Shown here piece by piece: positions 1 to 11,034 of a DNA stretch of 64,000 nucleotides. Numbering within the stretch: the first letter of the stretch is position 1; the number at the start of each line of letters is the position of its first letter. The notes beneath the pieces are model-generated. The model did no database searches. It worked only from the letters and a program-made list of their open reading frames with translations, and was not told the origin of the DNA. The position numbers and the translations under genes were made by a program. This stretch comes from Xanthostigma xanthostigma (lineage: Eukaryota; Arthropoda; Insecta; Raphidioptera; Raphidiidae), in assembly GCA_963575645.1 (NCBI GenBank), contig OY754469.1:49868753-49932752 (forward strand), written 5' to 3'.

Positions 1-935
1 TACAATGAAACCCAAATGGGAACAAAACCCGTTTACCTTTAAGACGTTGATAGCGGACTGCAAACTACAAGAACCACATTAAAATTTTGATACCCCGATG
101 CTGCAATTTTTTTATATTAAAATTAGTGATGTGCCGGATCGTTAAAAATGTATATCCGCGGATACGGATCTGAATACGGATATTTGGTTTCAAGATTCGC
201 GGATACGGATCTTAACTTTCTTAGAGTACGCGGCGGGAAATATTGCACATCGACCTTTGGAAAGAGACTATCTGTTATGGGAAAAAGTTATTGACCTCTT
301 TAAGAGTTAACTCTCATAAAAGATTGTCTCTTTCCAAAGATCGATGTGCAATATCTCATTATAAAGATAGTTTTTTAGTACCTTTGAGTAATTATGTACT
401 ATTGGTATGGTACTCACTACGATAAATGTTTGCAATATAAAGGTGCCAAATACGATTTTAAAAAATAAAAAATAATCTGAATGGAATTTAACAGTTTTTC
501 ATTATTACCTAATCACCTATATATATAAAATTTCATCTATGAATTGAAAATTAATAAGGTAAAAGATCCGCACAAAAACTAACGGATACAGATCTTTCTT
601 CTCCCTCGGATATCCGCGGATACGGATATCCGGCACATCACTAATTAAAATGTACATACTTCACATTTTGAAAGTGAAAAAGTGTGTCCCAAGTGTAGTC
701 TTCCATTCATATACGGGAAGGGAAAAGTGCAGAAAAACTTTTCCTCCGAAGTATTCGATGGTGCATCATCTTCGTACACTTTTTCTTTTGCCCATTGAGC
801 CTGAACTTCCCGTTCTATCTCTTGTAGGTATTCTACTTTAAATGTACCTTTCCGTTCTATACTAGTCTACAAAAATAAAATCAAAATGGGCGTAAATTTT
901 AAAAAGCGCACACATTTTACATAATATACTGCCAT
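1..935 (-). CDS. LARS1: Cytosolic leucyl-tRNA synthetase, N-terminal exons 1-3 (partial)
   Basis: Class I aminoacyl-tRNA synthetase that charges tRNA-Leu in the cytosol. Three minus-strand exons are read: exon 1 at 930-935 (ATG GCA, Kozak-like GCCATGG), exon 2 at 660-866 (69 codons) and exon 3 at 1-64 (continues off the window). The introns are 867-929 (63 bp) and 65-659 (595 bp), both GT-AG. Exon 2 begins [18 protein letters not shown] and contains the catalytic HIGH-type motif in [19 protein letters not shown], near identical to animal cytosolic LeuRS. Exon 3 reads [19 protein letters not shown], the next conserved block. Only about 92 of the roughly 1,180 residues expected are present. Exon 1 is the least certain part because it supplies only Met-Ala, but the splice joins in phase and matches the family N-terminus (M-A-x-ERKGT). 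Intron 2 is about 67 bp once the hAT insertion at 124-643 and its duplication are removed. Confidence 0.93.
124..643. mobile_element. hAT-type MITE (family A) in LARS1 intron 2
   Basis: The terminal inverted repeat starts TAGTGATGTGCCGGAT and ends with its complement. It is flanked by a perfect 8-bp duplication ATTAAAAT (116-123 and 644-651), diagnostic of the hAT superfamily. The interior is foldback, with repeated GGATACGGAT-like subterminal motifs and a central inverted repeat. No transposase is encoded. A second copy lies at 14135-14594. Confidence 0.9.
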
Positions 936-1536
936 GGCATTTCTTTTATCTTTCAATAGATGCGGATACATTTATTTAATGCGTATTCATTTAGCTAAAA
1001 GTTTAATTAAGATACACTCGATCAGACCGCATCTATAACCTAATATTTGCTTATTGAAAACGGCTTGTAGAGTTTATTACATTTGACTGTATATAAAATT
1101 TATTGTTATATAATTAAGTTGTATTCAAATACACATACCATTTTGTCAACATTGAATATCCATAAATTAAATAAATATTAAATATTAGACTGAAATAACT
1201 ATTTATATACACGTGAAATATCTCTGGTGAAAGTGAAAAGAGTCCCTTCCTTTTGCGACACGTAGCTCATGCGCGTAAAAAACAAACTGACGTAATAATT
1301 GAGGAAATTTATTTTTTTTATTTTCTTTGAATATTTAACAATTAACAGTCGCAACATCATTTAAAAACTGATTTTTTAGATACAAAAGCAAATTATCTTT
1401 ATGTCAGCAAATTTGGGAGAGTAATTATTATGCAATATATCACATAATTATACCTAATTCAAATTCTATTATCGGGACATAAAAGACGTGAAGTATTTAT
1501 ATAACAATTTTTGTGGACTCTACACATAAAGATAAA
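936..1536. other. Gene-free AT-rich DNA upstream of LARS1
   Basis: This stretch contains the presumed LARS1 promoter and 5' leader. I see no ORF, clear TATA box or repeat structure that I can support. Confidence 0.5.
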
Positions 1537-2244
1537 TTATATCTCATGTTTCGCTCTCAGAATCACTATGTAGTACATTTCTTTGTACACAGATGGAGCC
1601 ACAATTCAGAAAAAAAATAAGAAAGAAACAGACCTGCGCCATCTCATGTCAGCTTATGTCATAATTTTCTTTGTGCAGTCACAGTTCAGACGCGTTTTTT
1701 TTTTCGTCTCAACTTTTTTCACTAATAAATGTTTTTTCAAGTGATTTTTTAAAGTGATTTTTTAGTTTTGTTAACTAAATTCATTAATCGCAAACGTGAT
1801 CCATCTGAGATGCTAAATAGTGTATCGAAATAAAAACCAAATACATTTATATTTGTTCGAAGTTATATAATAATCTATAGATGAAATGATTGATATTAAA
1901 GGTACGTTTTTACGCCTGAAAAATTCTTTGAGAGAGGTTTGTTTTTTCAGCTCTTCCTTGCGGGCAATCCAATTTTGGTGTTGGTTTGCATAATTTGACT
2001 AAGTCAAAATCGTATGGTATTACTTACCCTAATTTTTTACCAGAAGTGAATTAGGTGATTTTGTCTTTCACGAGTGATGATATAATCTACGCTAATACGT
2101 TCAATGTCCCTGAACTCTTGTAAAAGGTATAAGATTTAAATTTATTTTTGGGTTCAGTTCTGTTTGGCTAACATAACAAATTTCAATGCGTGAAAAACAT
2201 TTTTTTTTTTTTTTCTCTAGCCTTTTGTGTTGCAAATATGACGT

Positions 2245-3690
2245 AAAATTAATCACACAGGAAAGGTTAGCCCGGACGATGACTCACCGTAATAAATGTT
2301 ATCACTAAAGGTGATATTCTATTTTGTGCGATTTTTTCACCTTGTTGAAAATCGTATCTGACGACTAGCCAATAAGCTAGATCTGTTTTGCTTTTGTAGA
2401 CACAGTCAATGATGACCATTCAGGGAGGCATAGCCCTGGAGGAATGAAATTTATCTTGCAGACAAGAAAAATCAGTTTTGGCATCAAAAAGAGTCTCAAA
2501 AGACGATCACTGAGGGGGCAGTAGCCGCTCAGTAAAACCCAATCACATTGATATAGGTGTTCGTACCTAAGGATATCTTTAAGGTTTAACTCACAGTAAA
2601 ATGTTTTATCACTAAATGTGATATTCTATTTGGGCGATTTTTTCACCTTTGTTGAATATCGTACCTGACGACTAGAATAAGCTAGATCTGTTTTTGACGT
2701 GATAACGTCTTATAAATTGATGAAACTCCAGCTGCACGCACGAAAAAGTGTAACGTTCCTAACGTTCCGCCTGACCCTGTGCGTACAAGCGAGAGCGCTG
2801 TATGCTTCGGCCCAAGTTTGACAGCTACTAAAATTTAGGTTATGTATTACGGAATACGTTATCACGTAAAACTATCGTCCGTAAACCGACTTTACAGACA
2901 ACCAATTTTTTGCTTTTGTAGACTTGAAATTTACCTTACAGGGACGTTAGACCTGACAAGAAAAATCAGTTTTGGCATCAAAAAGAGTCTCAAAAGACGA
3001 TCACTGAGGGGGCAGTAGCCACTCAGTAAAACCCACTCACATTGATATAAGTGTTCGTGCCTAACGATATCTTTACGTTTTAACTCACACTAAAAAGTTT
3101 TATCACTAAATGTGATATTCTAAATTTGGGCGATTTTTTCACTTTGTTGAAAATCGTACCTGACGACTAGCCAATATGCTAGATCTGTCTTGCTTTTGTA
3201 GACTCAGATAATGATGACCATGCAGGGACGGATAGCCCTGACGAATGAAATTTACCTTGCAGGGACGGTTAGACCTGACAAGAAAAATTCAGTTTTGGCA
3301 TCAAAAAGAGTCTCAAAAGACAATCGCTGATGAGGCAGTCCCCGCTCAGCTAAACCTAGCCAGCTTGATGTTGATAATCGTAACTGATATAGCATTACAG
3401 TAAACTCACCGTAATAAGTTTTATCACTAAATGTGGTACTTTATTTTGGGCGATTTTTTTTCACCTTGTTGAAAATTAAACCTGACGACTAGCTAATAAA
3501 CTAGATTTGTTTTGCTTTTGTAGTTTCAAACAATGATGACCCATGCAGGGACGGATAGCCCTGACGATGAAAATTACTTTGCAGGGACGGTTAGGCCTGA
3601 CAAACAAGACGAGTATTAATATCAAAAGAGTATCAAAAGACAATGCTGAGGAGACAACCGCCGCTCAGCTAAGCCTATAGGCTTGCGAGC
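2245..3690. repeat. Tandem array, about four units of roughly 315 bp
   Basis: The landmark TCACTAAAtGTGATATTCTA occurs near 2300, 2611, 3100 and 3421, and CCTGACGACTAGC-like text near 2350, 2660, 3160 and 3480. Each unit also holds two diverged internal copies of GCAGGGACGGNTAGNCCTGA. The third interval is longer because a TGACGTGATAACG element is inserted at 2695-2910, partly replacing unit sequence. Confidence 0.8.
2695..2910 (+). mobile_element. TGACGTGATAACG-family element, copy 1
   Basis: It begins TGACGTGATAACGTCTTATA and ends ACAGACAACCAATTTTT, the constant termini of a family with seven copies in this window. The interior holds two TAACGTTCC units and then unique sequence. It is inserted in the tandem array. 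Confidence 0.75.
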
Positions 3691-4061
3691 TACTTGTATG
3701 GTTACAAACACCTCCAAAAAGACAAAAAATTTTGAACTCCACACATATTTCTTATCACTGGTATGGAGGTAGAAATTAGAAAAGACCTTGAAGATTCTTA
3801 AACAAGTTTGTTCAACTGATACATCGAACGATTTCATGATGCTTATATTTTCGAGCTATAAAATATCCTTTTTTGGATCTACTTCAGGTAGACACTGTCC
3901 CTGGTTGCTGATAATTTAATTCATGTCGCTGTGAAAAAAGCATCGCTGTTTCACTAAGTTATTAAACTCACTATGCTCATTGTAATTACCAACAAAAGAA
4001 AATAAAAACACATTTTCTACAGATGTTTATAATAAGCTACTGACAGAGCAACTGGTGCTTA

Positions 4062-4064
<3 letters not shown>

Positions 4065-4106
<42 letters not shown>
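4065..4106. repeat. Poly-T tract (42 T)
   Basis: An uninterrupted run of T. On the minus strand it could be the poly-A tail of an old retroposed transcript, but no body was recognised upstream. Confidence 0.8.
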
Positions 4107-4860
4107 CACATCAGCTGATCTTTGAACCTTCGGCTAAATTGTTCTGTCTCCTGACATAACGGACAGAAAGATGCAATACTTACCGGCAAACACGCTGACA
4201 GGGAGATTGCTTTCAAGACACGAAGCTAATGAAGAATTAAGAGAGTTCTCTTAAGTTCAGTAATTGATGATACGAGTCTATTGTGAACTTTATATACTTC
4301 TTGCAACTTACATGCAAATCGATTATGATACTACTCTGTTTTTTAATTAATCGAAGTCAAGGAGGTTGACATAATTAATTCCTCTTGGACGGGTGTTCGC
4401 TACCCACTGTCGTTGTTACCCATATTCAACGAAAGATCCAAACTTTTTGTGGGTACCAAGAGACGTTTGGAATACATATCTGCCTTGGCAGAAAATGTGG
4501 ACAATCAAACGTGGACAACAATAATTAGGACACCTTACAAAACAACAAAAGCTGTTTTAAGCAGGTGGATATAACATCAAAAAGATGTTTAGTATCGAAA
4601 ATAGGTTTTCTAGTATTAATGGCGATTAGATTAGTGTTACGGCTAGCGCGCCGGCCTTTGTTTTAATTATCGTGAGCCTGATTCTCACCTCCATGGATGC
4701 CATTTATCTTGATATGTTTTTTTATGTAATTAGACACTGCCGAACTTGTTGTCAAGTGTCTACAATTTAAAATATGTTTTTTGCTAATTAATAGTCCTGT
4801 TTTGATATTGTCAACATTGTTTTTCCACGTTGTGTTTAGGCTTGCTCTAAACATCTACAT

Positions 4861-4971
4861 AGTGATTCTGAGAGCGAAACATGAGATATAATTGTATGAT
4901 TGAGCGAGCCCGCCGAAGGCGGGCGAAGCTCGATCGTAATTATATCGATTGTTTCGCTCGAAGAGATCACT
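4861..4971. mobile_element. Small foldback MITE with GC-rich core hairpin
   Basis: The element is nearly self-complementary from AGTGATTCTGAGAGCGAAAC to GTTTCGCTCGAAGAGATCAC, with the core GAGCCCGCC GAA GGCGGGC. Its right 84 bases recur exactly, inverted, at 5190-5274, and its left end recurs at 1540-1567. Confidence 0.65.
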
Positions 4972-5189
4972 CCCCACCCAAGTCTTGTTCCATTAAATGG
5001 TTAAAGGAATAGATATAAAGGTTAATAAATTTGTTATTATTATTATTAATGTGAATCAGGATCTCCCACCCGTGATCTCTTCCATTCGTATTCACTTTGA
5101 ACTTTATGACATGAGATGGCGCAGGTCTGTTTCTTTCTTATTTTTTTTCTGAATTGTGGCTCCATCTGTGTACAAAGAAATGTACTACA

Positions 5190-5274
5190 TAGTGATCTCT
5201 TCGAGCGAAACAATCGATATAATTACGATCGAGCTTCGCCCGCCTTCGGCGGGCTCGCTCAATCATACAATTAT
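5190..5274. repeat. Inverted exact copy of the 4887-4971 hairpin half
   Basis: By eye the 84-bp sequence is the perfect reverse complement of 4887-4971. The two copies flank about 218 bp. Perfect identity suggests a recent event. Confidence 0.75.
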
Positions 5275-5667
5275 TTGTTGCAAATGAAATGAAACAGAAA
5301 AAGATTTGTTGATTAAAAATTATTTAATATATTTTTAAGACTAGAGGCGCAGCCAAAAAAAATCTTAAAGTATGATTGAGTTATGGATGATCTTTGGTTC
5401 ATTTATCGATTATTTTTTTATAATAATTGCGCTAACAGAAGTAATACATTCTACAAACTATTTTTGACTGAATAATTACATGTTGCCATTTTTTAAATTT
5501 TTATTCATAAACACTCCACGTATGTGTTGAGATCAATGGACAAAATTTCTAGTGTGTAAATAAATTATAAGGTTGGCAACACTGACCAATTTATCTAGAC
5601 CCGTCAGTTTGACGTTTATCGTTTTTCGTATTAAAAATTTTTTAATAGCAATTATATACTAATTATA

Positions 5668-6395
5668 ATGGCGAATTCAGATATAGCCCAAGTAAGCTCT
5701 TTGCCTCTACCACCCGTACAGTATATTAACCAATACACAGATGAAAATATTAGAAGGGGCCGAGCACCAAGGCCTCCACCGCCTATTCACGACACTTATT
5801 CCATGTTTGGAAACGCTTTCAATGCAGACGAAAGTATTATCAGGCCTTTGGAAAGTCAGGTCAGTATTCAACATAATCTTAATTGCGATAATTTGTAGCG
5901 TCAATAAAATTATTGAATTTTTAGGGCATCAAACGACTTTATCCACAACATTTTGACAGACGACGTGAATTGAAAAAATTAAATCATTCACTTTTAGTGA
6001 ATTTCTTAGATCTCCTAGACCTTTTAGTTCATTGTCCAGATAATCCAAGAAGAACTGAAAAGGTAGAAGATTTAAGTTTGTTATTCATTCACATACATCA
6101 TTTACTCAACGAATTCAGACCGCATCAGGCAAGGGAAACACTTCGCGTAATGATGGAATTGCAAAGACGCCAACGGATAGAGACTGCACACAGATTCCAA
6201 AAACACTTAGATAAAGTACAAGACATTTTACAACAAGCTTTTCAAAATCTGCCAGATCCAAAAGAGAACGATTCAAAACTCACAATACCAGTTGAGTCGT
6301 TCGAATATATGGACACCGACGATAGTAAAGATGAAAACGCCGATTCCTGTCACGTTTTAGATAGAATTATGTGCAATATTGTAGACAATATGTAG
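5668..6395 (+). CDS. MED7: Mediator complex subunit 7 (two exons)
   Basis: A middle-module subunit of the Mediator coactivator, which bridges activators and RNA polymerase II in the nucleus. Exon 1 is 5668-5859 (64 codons), the intron is 5860-5924 (65 bp, GTCAGT...TTTTTAG) and exon 2 is 5925-6395 (156 codons plus stop), giving 220 residues, the usual insect length. Recognition is direct: the N-terminus [20 protein letters not shown], then [36 protein letters not shown] and the signature [20 protein letters not shown] are hallmark MED7 blocks, followed by the long helix ([16 protein letters not shown]) that pairs with MED21. The acidic C-terminal tail ([11 protein letters not shown]) is lineage-variable. 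The ATG is the first in frame and matches the family start. The gene looks intact. Confidence 0.97.
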
Positions 6396-6443
6396 TTATT
6401 TAATATTAGACGGTTTATTCGTGTTCAATTTTTTTTAAGTAAT

Positions 6444-6449
6444 ATTAAA
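6444..6449 (+). promoter_or_regulatory. Probable MED7 polyadenylation signal (ATTAAA)
   Basis: ATTAAA lies 49 bases after the stop codon. No AATAAA is present before the next repeat. Confidence 0.45.
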
Positions 6450-6547
6450 AATGGCTTTGAAATATTCTGCAATTGTTATTTATTTTAAATAGAGCCTTGT
6501 TTTCAATCGCAAAACGGATTATTCAACACAGTTTTTCAAATCTAATA

Positions 6548-7016
6548 CGGTGGTACCTCGACATACGAGTTTTTCGAGATACGAGCCGGCTCAGCGAGTG
6601 ATTTTTTGCTTTGAGTTACGAGCGAAATTCGAGATACGAGTTCGGTTTAGCAGGTTTAATGACACTTGCCTAACTCATTTCCGGAACATTCTGAGAGGGA
6701 GGAAGAAACAAACCTCCTTGGATATGTTTTTTTCTAAACGGCCTACAGGTCAAAGCGAGAAAAATGTAGCGAAAAAGGCAAAGACCAGTGAGGATATCTA
6801 ATTTATTTCTTTACATTCTCTTTTTTGTTTTTGTACAATAAATATTTGTCATTTATAAACACGTTATTATTCAAACTGGGGTGACATTTTGGGGGTTGGA
6901 ACGGATTAATGGTAGTTCAATTGTTTTGTATGGGGAAATTTGTTTCGAGATACGAGTAATTCAAGATACGAGGAAGGTTGCGGAACGAATTAAACTCGTA
7001 TGTCGACGTACCACTG
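6548..7016 (+). mobile_element. Tigger/pogo-type MITE with transposase C-terminal remnant
   Basis: The TIRs are CGGTGGTACCTCGACATACG and, at the other end, the complement of CAGTGGTACGTCGACATACG, flanked by TA (6546-6547, 7017-7018). The ORF fragment 6661-6801 includes RKKQTSLDMFFSKRP, like the tail of jerky/Tigger transposases. An AATAAA follows at 6838. The DDE domain is absent, so it is non-autonomous. Confidence 0.8.
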
Positions 7017-8472
7017 TATCTTGCAATAAAGCTGAAGAGATACTAAGATTTAAAGTTAATTTTATTATGATTTATGAATTACCTTTTAAAAAATTTTCAA
7101 AATATAGCATACTGTTTGCTGCGTTGTTAAGAAACACCTATTGTTACATCACTACACTAGAAAAATTTATCAACGAATGTAACCGAACATCATTTATTTA
7201 TTATAGCAATTTGTAACTGTTTCTTTCACATCATGCGAGAGCTAATTTTTATCTTAGGTGACGCTAAATATGAACCTTCACAGAAGTGAGTTATGGGTGT
7301 ATCTGATGAAATTATTTTCTTTTGTTTTAAAAATGTTTTGCGATTCATAAATTCATATTTCAACAGGGATTTGCATAACAAGAGCAATAATTCCGTTTTT
7401 GGGTTAAAAAAACCGAAAAATGCAAAAAATATAACTTTAAAATTAGGTTACATTTATTAAGCAAACAAATATAATTACAAATGCTATAAAGTGCAAGTTT
7501 TGTTTTTATTAATTATAAAATTTATTTGAAGCGAACTCTATTTGCTGTGAAATAAAAAAAAAATGAGCTGTAATGTGAGTTGTCCAATGCATTTTGGAGC
7601 AGTATTAATGAAGGGTTTTCTTCTTTAAAGGGTTCAAGCATCTGTAAAAAAAAACTACACAAAATTGTTAATGTTATACCATTCACACAAAAAAAAAACA
7701 CAAGCGCCCATATTTATTCTGAATTGTAATAATTTGTTATCATTTTTACATTACGATAAATATGTCGTTTCTAAACCTGTGAACGAAGTCTTCTTTAGTT
7801 GTAGAAAACTGCTCAAACTGAAAAAATACTAATTAGGATTAATAGAATAATTTTGGAAAACCGCTGTACTTCAAATAGGGAGCCGTGCATCAATATAATT
7901 CTTAAAAACTACAGAATTCGAAAATACAAAAAAATCACATCTGGTGTTTTATTAGATGACGGTTAATTTTTTTCAAAAAGTTTTTTGGATATGCACGCCC
8001 TTTAAAAATAATTGAGAAATTAAACTTATCTAAAAAATACTTCAAAATGTTTGAAAAACGCGTAAGCAAATGTACACCTGGAAAAAACAAAAAAAGCAAG
8101 ATAATTCCAAGGGGATTCAGTATAATCATTGATTAAGGTATTATAGGAAGATCATTAACCAGACAACGAAAAATGTTATATAGTAAACCTCTTACGTTTC
8201 ATGCCCCTGGCCCACAAACTGAATATTGGTTTGTGCTTCCACCTACATTATGGTTAAATTAACAGTTCGGATATTATCAACGCTCTCTCTGTACTGATCC
8301 TAATTACTTATTCAATTGTTTATAAACTGTTAAAAACCAACGTTTTTTATTTTATTTTTGACGTATGTCATAATTTACAGTTTTCCGTGACGACAGTTCC
8401 CACTTTGTTTCAAACGGTATAATACACAATGAATTTATTTTGTGTCGGCAAGTTCTGAATTTTTAAAACAAG

Positions 8473-8642
8473 TGTTGGCAATACAGAATTCTTGAGACAC
8501 AACTGCGTGTTAGTCAGTCAAATTCTCGAAATTGGCTTAAGCAGTTCTAGGCTCGCTAGAACTGTTAAAGGCTTAGAATTGATTGAACCAGATTTGTCCA
8601 ACAAATACTTAATTAAGTCGAAGGAGTTCTGTATTGCCAACA
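8473..8642. mobile_element. Short MITE-like inverted-repeat element
   Basis: TGTTGGCAATACAGAATTCT at the left pairs with AGTTCTGTATTGCCAACA at the right. A second small inverted repeat (CAGTTCTA/TAGAACTG) lies inside. No certain target duplication. Confidence 0.5.
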
Positions 8643-10948
8643 GACATTTTAAGAGTTCAAAACATAGTGCATATGTATTTTAAAAAATAGCTACACTGAG
8701 TGTATACAAAATTAATTAACGTAACGTGCGAATTTCATTATTGAGTCATCTTTTAAAAAATATACACTTCAAAATAATCGACGCACTCGGAGAACTGCGC
8801 ATTTTCTATTCCGATGGTAAGCCGAGAATGGTAATGTTGAGTCTAGTTTGTGTACCGTGTAACCGCGTGTTAAATGCTTTACTTTTTATGTCGAAAGAAC
8901 TACAAGAATTACAAAATTACAATAACATTATATTATTAATATTGTTCAGTTCTAATTCCGAATTGGAGAAGACGAACACTATAAACAACCAAATCCCTTC
9001 GGTTAGAATCTAGCTTTCCTGGTCCTGCTGTTCATTTGTTCTTTGTATTTATGTGTTGAATACTAAAATAAGAGAAACAAAATTTTACAGAAAATCGCCT
9101 TGACTGAAATGCTTCCATGATCATCATTCTTTTTTTTTTAACTGCCTCTCCTTATTCGGTGCTGCCTACATAATACAAATGTACCATTTTAAATGCCTGA
9201 AAAAAATAATAATAAATAGTATTTTAAGTAGTTTTCAGTATTTAGTCTGCTCGCACGGCATCAGCTCCATTCCATCACGTACGCAGTTTTGAGTAATTAA
9301 TCACTTCTGAAATGAAAAAAATAGTTATTCAAACACAAATAAAAATTTAACATTCTAAGATTGAAAAAACGCACTTAAAATGTTAAATGTTTTAAAATAG
9401 TTATCATTTATAACTATAAAATTAAAAATTATCATTTTGAACACTAGTTTAGGAACATTTGATGATTTCCTTGGATTACTGCCGTTTATGTTCAATAGTA
9501 TTCAAAATGTTAATTATTTTTGCAAAATAATTTTAAATTCTGGATATTGCAATTTAGACAGATAATACCGAAAACAATGAATTTGGAAAATTTATATATA
9601 AAAAAATCGAAATTCAATTTTTTTATATAAAACATTCTTTAGAAATTTTTTATTTGTTAGCAGTTAGATGACCACCGAAGTTCTCGCCTTTTGGTTTCTT
9701 TGGTTAAATCAATTAAATTTCCCAAAGAACTACCCCTTGAAACCATTTCAAAAGTATTTCATACTTGATACTTTGTTTTCTTGTGAGTTCTTTTTCAAAA
9801 GTTGTTTGCAATCGATTAAGAAAAATATTCATTTTTTTCCCTCACAAAATATATTCGCACTACAAAGTTTCCGAAGAATTAATTTTTTTTATTGTTTTGC
9901 GATATCAATGATTTTTCTTCTAAGTTCAAATAGCAGTGTATCTTGGCGTCCATTACGAAATTGGTTTTCCTCACTCAGATATAACCGAAAAAATTATTTT
10001 CTTTTTTTTTTAACACTGCTTTATCAACATTTCTTCAAAAACATTTAATCACTTTTTTCAACTGGACAATTTAATGCGACGGCAATAAACGAAGAAGTAC
10101 AAATGGCTTGGCCACTTTTACATGAAATTTAAGTTATTATTTATCTCCTGCAGAAAATTTTGCTTCATCTTTAATTGGGTGAATGCAAACAGATAAGCAC
10201 TAGTCGTTAGTACAGGAGAATTGTGGAGCTATTTTATTATCTCCAATATCAATGGCCTTATTTTGTTTTCCACATACATCGATGGAATAGTAAATGAATT
10301 GATATTGTTTTGAAATACAGCCGAAGAATCTTGATCTCAATTTCACTTTACAAAAATATCACATTACTGTCATTGTTTTGGTAATTTCCTTCCTTTTTTA
10401 ATCATATTCCGTTCATTTTTTTCAGATTTAACAAAAGAATTCATAAGCCATAGGTGTTGTCCCAAATTAATATAAGTCAGTCCTTGAGAAACGGCTGTAA
10501 TATCATAGCCTATTTCAACAATGAATTACATAATTCTGGCTAGTTTTTTGCAATTTTGAATTCCGTGTCAATATCTATCAAAACGACAGGATGTGTTGTC
10601 CATTTTTTAAATTAAATTTTAAAATTTGATTTTCATATCATGGTCCATTAAACTTGGACATCTCCCCATGACCTTGAAAAATCAATCAGGATTAGTGCTC
10701 GAACATACGTTTTTTTTTTATTCCACTTGACACTTTCTTCTTTCTTCTCAATATTATAATGTGTCTATATAATTTATTATTTTATTATTATTTTAATTTC
10801 TTTTCTTCCAATGTCAAATGAAAATTCTAAGCTTGTAAAAACATACTGAAGAATTTTACTGCACTGTAGTAATTAATCACGTTTTTGAAATAAAACTTCT
10901 TTTGGCACGGTGAAATTTATTCATGAGAATGAAAAAAACCGGCTGTAG

Positions 10949-11034
10949 AACAATTATCTCAGTTGGCAGCGAGGTAGAACAGTTTCCTCGTAGTCTAAAG
11001 ATCATAGGTTCGATTGGGTTCTTTCCCGGCAGTC
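10949..11034 (+). pseudogene. tRNA-like relic (tRNA-derived SINE or tRNA-Met pseudogene)
   Basis: An A-box-like TATCTCAGTTGGCAG (10955-10969) and B-box GGTTCGATTGG (11007-11017) are correctly spaced. The anticodon region CTCGTAGTCTAAAG resembles elongator tRNA-Met (CTCATAATCTGAAG) with a changed anticodon, and a T-rich tract follows. Acceptor pairing is poor, so it is not a working tRNA. Confidence 0.5.

Larger units (their letters stand above)
1537..5274. repeat. Large nested inverted-repeat block
   Basis: The sequence at 1537-1662 (around GTAGTACATTTCTTTGTACA and the following 80 bases) recurs inverted. It is split between 4857-4887 and 5104-5192. Between these arms lie an array of about 315-bp units, a TGACGTGATAACG-family insertion and a 42-base poly-T tract. 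The order of the right-hand pieces is not a simple insertion, so several nested or rearranged foldback elements are likely. No coding sequence was recognised inside. Confidence 0.6.

Noticed and set aside
4165-4210. U1 snRNA-like start (ATACTTACC)
   Set aside because: Similarity ends after about nine bases and no snRNA stem or Sm site follows.
8726-9013. 95-codon plus-strand ORF
   Set aside because: Resembles no known protein and has no good splice sites.
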